Below are positions 61,621 to 64,000 of a DNA stretch of 64,000 nt, one piece after another. Numbering within the stretch: position 1 is the first letter of the stretch; each line of letters begins with the position of its first letter. Source of the DNA: a bacterium (lineage in GTDB: Bacteria; Zhuqueibacterota; Zhuqueibacteria; Zhuqueibacterales; Zhuqueibacteraceae). Where the stretch lies: contig JAKLJX010000006.1 in assembly GCA_023150945.1 (NCBI GenBank), positions 62,001 to 126,000 of the forward strand, written 5' to 3'. Under the pieces are notes generated by a model, which saw only the letters and a list, made by a program, of their open reading frames with translations, ran no database searches and was not told where the DNA came from. The position numbers and the translations under genes are program-made.

Positions 61621-62808
61621 TCAAAATAGTTCCAGGCCCGGCTCGTTGACTGCGGCGCGCTGCAAGCGATGCGCAATGCCGGCGGCCATGAGTTTTTCAA
61701 CGCCGTCAACTCTGACACGGGCGGTGGCAACTTTCGCGGCAGCGAAAACCGGAGCCATGTCCAAATCGCCGAGGCGAGGCTGGCCGGCAATCATCACCAG
61801 GCGAATGTCTGCACGATTGGCAGAGAGAATGGCGCTGAAGGGATCTTCTCGGCGCGCGGGAGAAATTGTCAAATCCGCGGGCAGCCTGGCGGCAATGCGG
61901 CCGGCCTGCGGCAGACGCAGGATATTTGCGGCGTCGCTGGTGATCATGCGAAACAGAGTTTTGGCATCCACTTGTTTTGTTTCGTGCGCGATTTTCAATT
62001 CTGCCAGCAGATCACGCTCGCCGCTCAAGCGTGAATCACTGCCGAGCGCTACCCGATGCGCGGCGGCGAATGCCGTCACGTTCACCGTAGTTCCGAAAAG
62101 GAATTGATTGGAGGACGGGCACCAAAGCAATGCTCCGCCGCTGTCGATCACACGCGCTTGATCGGCGGCGGTGAGACCAACGCCGTGAACGAGAACGGTG
62201 TTGGCCTGCAAGCATCCCAGTTGTTGCAGACGCGGCAATTCCGCTGCCGCCGCTTCGTCAATGCCTTCGGCGAGATGAATAATCCAGGGCCAATCGCGCG
62301 GGGTACGTTGATATTCAGCCGCAACTTTTTCGCCGTCGATCAGCAGGGAATGGCTGTGGCGAAAGTTTTTGACGACGCGCACCGGAAAGCCGTTGTCCAG
62401 CGCACGATGCCAGGGATTGTGATGGCATACGGTCGTAACGCCGCTGAGCAAATTCTTGAGGCCGCCAATCCAGAGCCGATCGGCGACGGGAATCGCCATC
62501 GGGCCGAGCAAATCCGGATCCGTTTCAAAGCGCGGCTGAAAGTCTGCGATCCATTCCGCGGCATTGCGATACTTCTCGCGCCATTTCAGGCGTTTGAAGC
62601 AGTTGAATTCGAGATGATCGTGGGCGTTGATCAAGCCCGGCGCGACGAGGTCGCCATGGAGATCGACAATCAAATCGCCGTTGCGCGGTTTCGCGTCGAT
62701 TTCGTCAACGCGGCCGCGCTGGAGACGCAACGCAGTGGCGATGCTACCGCTATCGCATAAAATGTTGGCGTTGACAAATGAAATCCTGCGCTGCATTGAC
62801 CAAGTCAT
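61621..62808 (-). CDS. Amidohydrolase-family protein
   Basis: 395 residues. Metal ligands appear in INAHDHLEFN (replacing HxH with HDH), HLAEGIDE and GSDSRLSGERDLLAE; ALLWCPSSNQFLFG corresponds to the family strand before the last Asp. It belongs to subtype I amidohydrolases of the chlorohydrolase/cytosine deaminase type. The substrate is unknown. Its position upstream of a B12 radical SAM gene suggests a shared pathway. The ATG at 62808 has no clear ribosome site; an ATG four codons later (MQRRISFVNA) is equally likely. Confidence 0.85.
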   Translation of the reverse strand: MTWSMQRRISFVNANILCDSGSIATALRLQRGRVDEIDAKPRNGDLIVDLHGDLVAPGLINAHDHLEFNCFKRLKWREKYRNAAEWIADFQPRFETDPDLLGPMAIPVADRLWIGGLKNLLSGVTTVCHHNPWHRALDNGFPVRVVKNFRHSHSLLIDGEKVAAEYQRTPRDWPWIIHLAEGIDEAAAAELPRLQQLGCLQANTVLVHGVGLTAADQARVIDSGGALLWCPSSNQFLFGTTVNVTAFAAAHRVALGSDSRLSGERDLLAELKIAHETKQVDAKTLFRMITSDAANILRLPQAGRIAARLPADLTISPARREDPFSAILSANRADIRLVMIAGQPRLGDLDMAPVFAAAKVATARVRVDGVEKLMAAGIAHRLQRAAVNEPGLELF

Positions 62809-62848
62809 AGGAAACAGCGGGCTTTTGAAATTCCATCTATTTCACGAC

Positions 62849-62877
62849 TTGACATAAGCAAGCTCACTGCTTATATT
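62849..62877 (+). promoter_or_regulatory. Sigma70-type promoter with overlapping operator palindrome
   Basis: TTGACA (62849-62854) and TATATT (62872-62877) are separated by exactly 17 bases. Between and overlapping them, ATAAGCA (62854-62860) and TGCTTAT (62868-62874) form a 7-bp inverted repeat. It drives the small antitoxin-like gene 51 bp further on. Confidence 0.8.
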
Positions 62878-62927
62878 TGCAAAAAAAGGGAAAAAACTTA
62901 ACCATTTGCCCTTGAGCGGAGTAAAAT

Positions 62928-63149
62928 ATGCAATCTCTCACGACGATAACCTATGAGAAAGTTTTGGGATTGTTATCCCAGCTTCCGCGTGAAGAACAAT
63001 TAGATGTGCTTCGAAAAATGACACTTAACTTGCAGAAACAAACGCCGCCTAAAACCCCAAAAACGAAAACGCTGGCGGATCTGCGGGGCATCATTAAGAA
63101 TGCAGATTTCTCTGATGAAGAAATCATGGCGGTGAAATATCATTCCTGA
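62928..63149 (+). CDS. Small antitoxin-like protein without adjacent toxin
   Basis: 73 residues. The ATG has GGAG seven bases upstream and a consensus promoter with an operator palindrome ahead of it, so the gene is real. The N-terminal half (TYEKVLGLLSQLPREEQLDV) is an amphipathic helix pair; the C-terminal half is basic, then acidic (TKTLADLRGIIKNADFSDEE), like small antitoxins that cap a PIN toxin. No toxin gene follows; the next gene is a methyltransferase on the other strand. Family not recognised. Confidence 0.7.
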   Translation: MQSLTTITYEKVLGLLSQLPREEQLDVLRKMTLNLQKQTPPKTPKTKTLADLRGIIKNADFSDEEIMAVKYHS

Positions 63150-63215
63150 TTCGACTTGTCACGCCGCTATCGTTCCTACCGTTTGGAATTAATCTGACAC
63201 CTTCCGACTTTGAAC

Positions 63216-63857
63216 TCAAATCTTTTTCCATGCCTTGATCACCAACACCGCCGGAAATCCCCGCCATTTGTGCGCAATTCTAATTTTCGGCTCGCGCACG
63301 GCCGTAATCTCCAAACCCGCGGCGCGACACGCCGCAACATGATCTTCATACCAATGTGTGAAGTGGCGCACCGCGTATTCTTTGCCATCGCCAGCGTGGA
63401 ATGTTCGGCGCCAGCCGGCGAGCGCGCCGAAGGGATGAAAATCAGAATACAGGAATTCGCCGCCCGCTCGCAACACGCGGCCGGCCTCGGCTATGACACT
63501 GCGCAAATTCTCAACATGCCCAACCGCCAGGCCGCAGACAACCACATCAAACGCAGCCGAGGCCAGCGGCAGCGCGCACACATCTCCTTGTAGCAGTTTT
63601 TTTTGATTTGACTGCGCGACCGCCAGCATTTCCCGCGAGAAATCCAAGCCGATCACATTCGCAGCGCCGCGTTCGTGCAGAATGCTCAAATAACGGCCGC
63701 TGCCGCAGGCGAGATCGAGTGCGCATTGATTGTGCACTTCGGGCAGCAGCTCGAGCATCGCAGCCTGCTCCATTTCCATCAGCAGATTGTGCGGCGCCGG
63801 CGGATAGGATGCTGCCCAGCGGGCATAGGCCGCGGCGGGCTCGAGTGTATTTTTCAT
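63216..63857 (-). CDS. Class I SAM-dependent methyltransferase
   Basis: 213 residues from ATG 63857. SAM motif I is ALDLACGSGRYLSIL, motif II VIGLDFSREML, motif IV FDVVVCGLAVGHV, and AGRVLRAGGEFLYSDFHPFG follows. It resembles UbiE-type small-molecule methyltransferases. Upstream starts at 63875 and 63887 exist; all lack a clear ribosome site, and a TATAAT lies within ten bases of the chosen ATG, which may mean a very short leader. Target unknown. Confidence 0.87.
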   Translation of the reverse strand: MKNTLEPAAAYARWAASYPPAPHNLLMEMEQAAMLELLPEVHNQCALDLACGSGRYLSILHERGAANVIGLDFSREMLAVAQSNQKKLLQGDVCALPLASAAFDVVVCGLAVGHVENLRSVIAEAGRVLRAGGEFLYSDFHPFGALAGWRRTFHAGDGKEYAVRHFTHWYEDHVAACRAAGLEITAVREPKIRIAHKWRGFPAVLVIKAWKKI

Positions 63858-63879
63858 TTTGAAAATTATACCCATCCTG

Positions 63880-64000
63880 CTTGTCATCCCGCCTTTGCGG
63901 GATCATGTGAAAATTCCTTCTTGACTCCAAACTCCACAAGAGCCCTTCTGAAAGAATCCTGTGAAAATGCGGTTCCTAAGCCAAGTTTCACAAGATTCCA
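63880..64000. repeat. REP-like repeats at the window end
   Basis: Three cores are present: TTGTCATCCCGCCTTTGCGG with ATCATGTGAAAATT (63880-63914), CTTCTGAAAGAATCCTGTGA (63945-63964), and an inverted TTTCACAAGATTCC at the edge. The last two form an inverted pair like the 72-bp units elsewhere. Confidence 0.6.

Overview
The window is 64 kb of GC-rich bacterial chromosome. Three large secreted proteins end in the Y-P-N-P-F type C-terminal sorting domain of type IX secretion (T9SS) cargo. With the beta-propeller and FG-GAP secreted proteins, the cobalamin radical SAM enzymes and the many membrane glycosyltransferases, this points to an uncultured member of the FCB group, most like candidate phylum KSB1 or Calditrichota. 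That placement is inference from protein style; no rRNA gene is present. I saw no tRNA, rRNA, CRISPR array or intact transposase.

Layout. 0-1.2 kb: two-gene split cytochrome b (quinol oxidation), cut by the window edge. 1.6-7.6 kb: two T9SS-sorted beta-propeller proteins. 7.9-10.4 kb: operon of amidohydrolase, DUF84 NTPase and methyltransferase, linked by ATGA overlaps. 10.8-14.8 kb: PA0069-type radical SAM, geranylgeranyl-reductase-like flavoprotein, outer-membrane protein. 14.9-20.2 kb: decayed and intact toxin-antitoxin genes around an acylating aldehyde dehydrogenase and an AlkA-type glycosylase. 20.4-27.6 kb: probable operon of two small membrane proteins, a 1190-residue CHAT-domain protease, a zinc-ribbon/methyltransferase/Nudix fusion and an FG-GAP lipoprotein; this is my best candidate for an undescribed system. 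27.8-49.3 kb: VIT-type transporter, two related B12-binding radical SAM proteins, a third T9SS cargo protein, a Tat-exported class V aminotransferase, a LOG-family protein and a surface-glycan set (two GT39-like enzymes, GT2, a GT87/beta-propeller fusion, flippase, PLP dehydratase, NodB-like deacetylase). 49.4-59.8 kb: a type III-like restriction-modification island (Res, Fic, DarG-like macro protein, GxxExxY protein, Mod, small DUF genes). 60-64 kb: a third B12 radical SAM, an amidohydrolase, an orphan antitoxin-like gene with a clear promoter and operator, and a methyltransferase.

Two themes stand out. First, accessory cassettes lie next to partial duplicates of neighbouring genes. The 3' end of mod is repeated across the macro/GxxExxY pair. 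A 5' fragment of mod lies beyond the DUF2283/DUF4258/DUF433/DUF5615 cluster. The 3' end of the FG-GAP gene is repeated across a PIN cassette. Second, intergenic DNA is full of dispersed palindromic repeats: a 72-bp REP-like unit, a GTGTCC-bounded MITE-like element, a cluster of hairpins, and CGCAAAGACGC arrays. Several small toxin-antitoxin genes carry single-base frameshifts.
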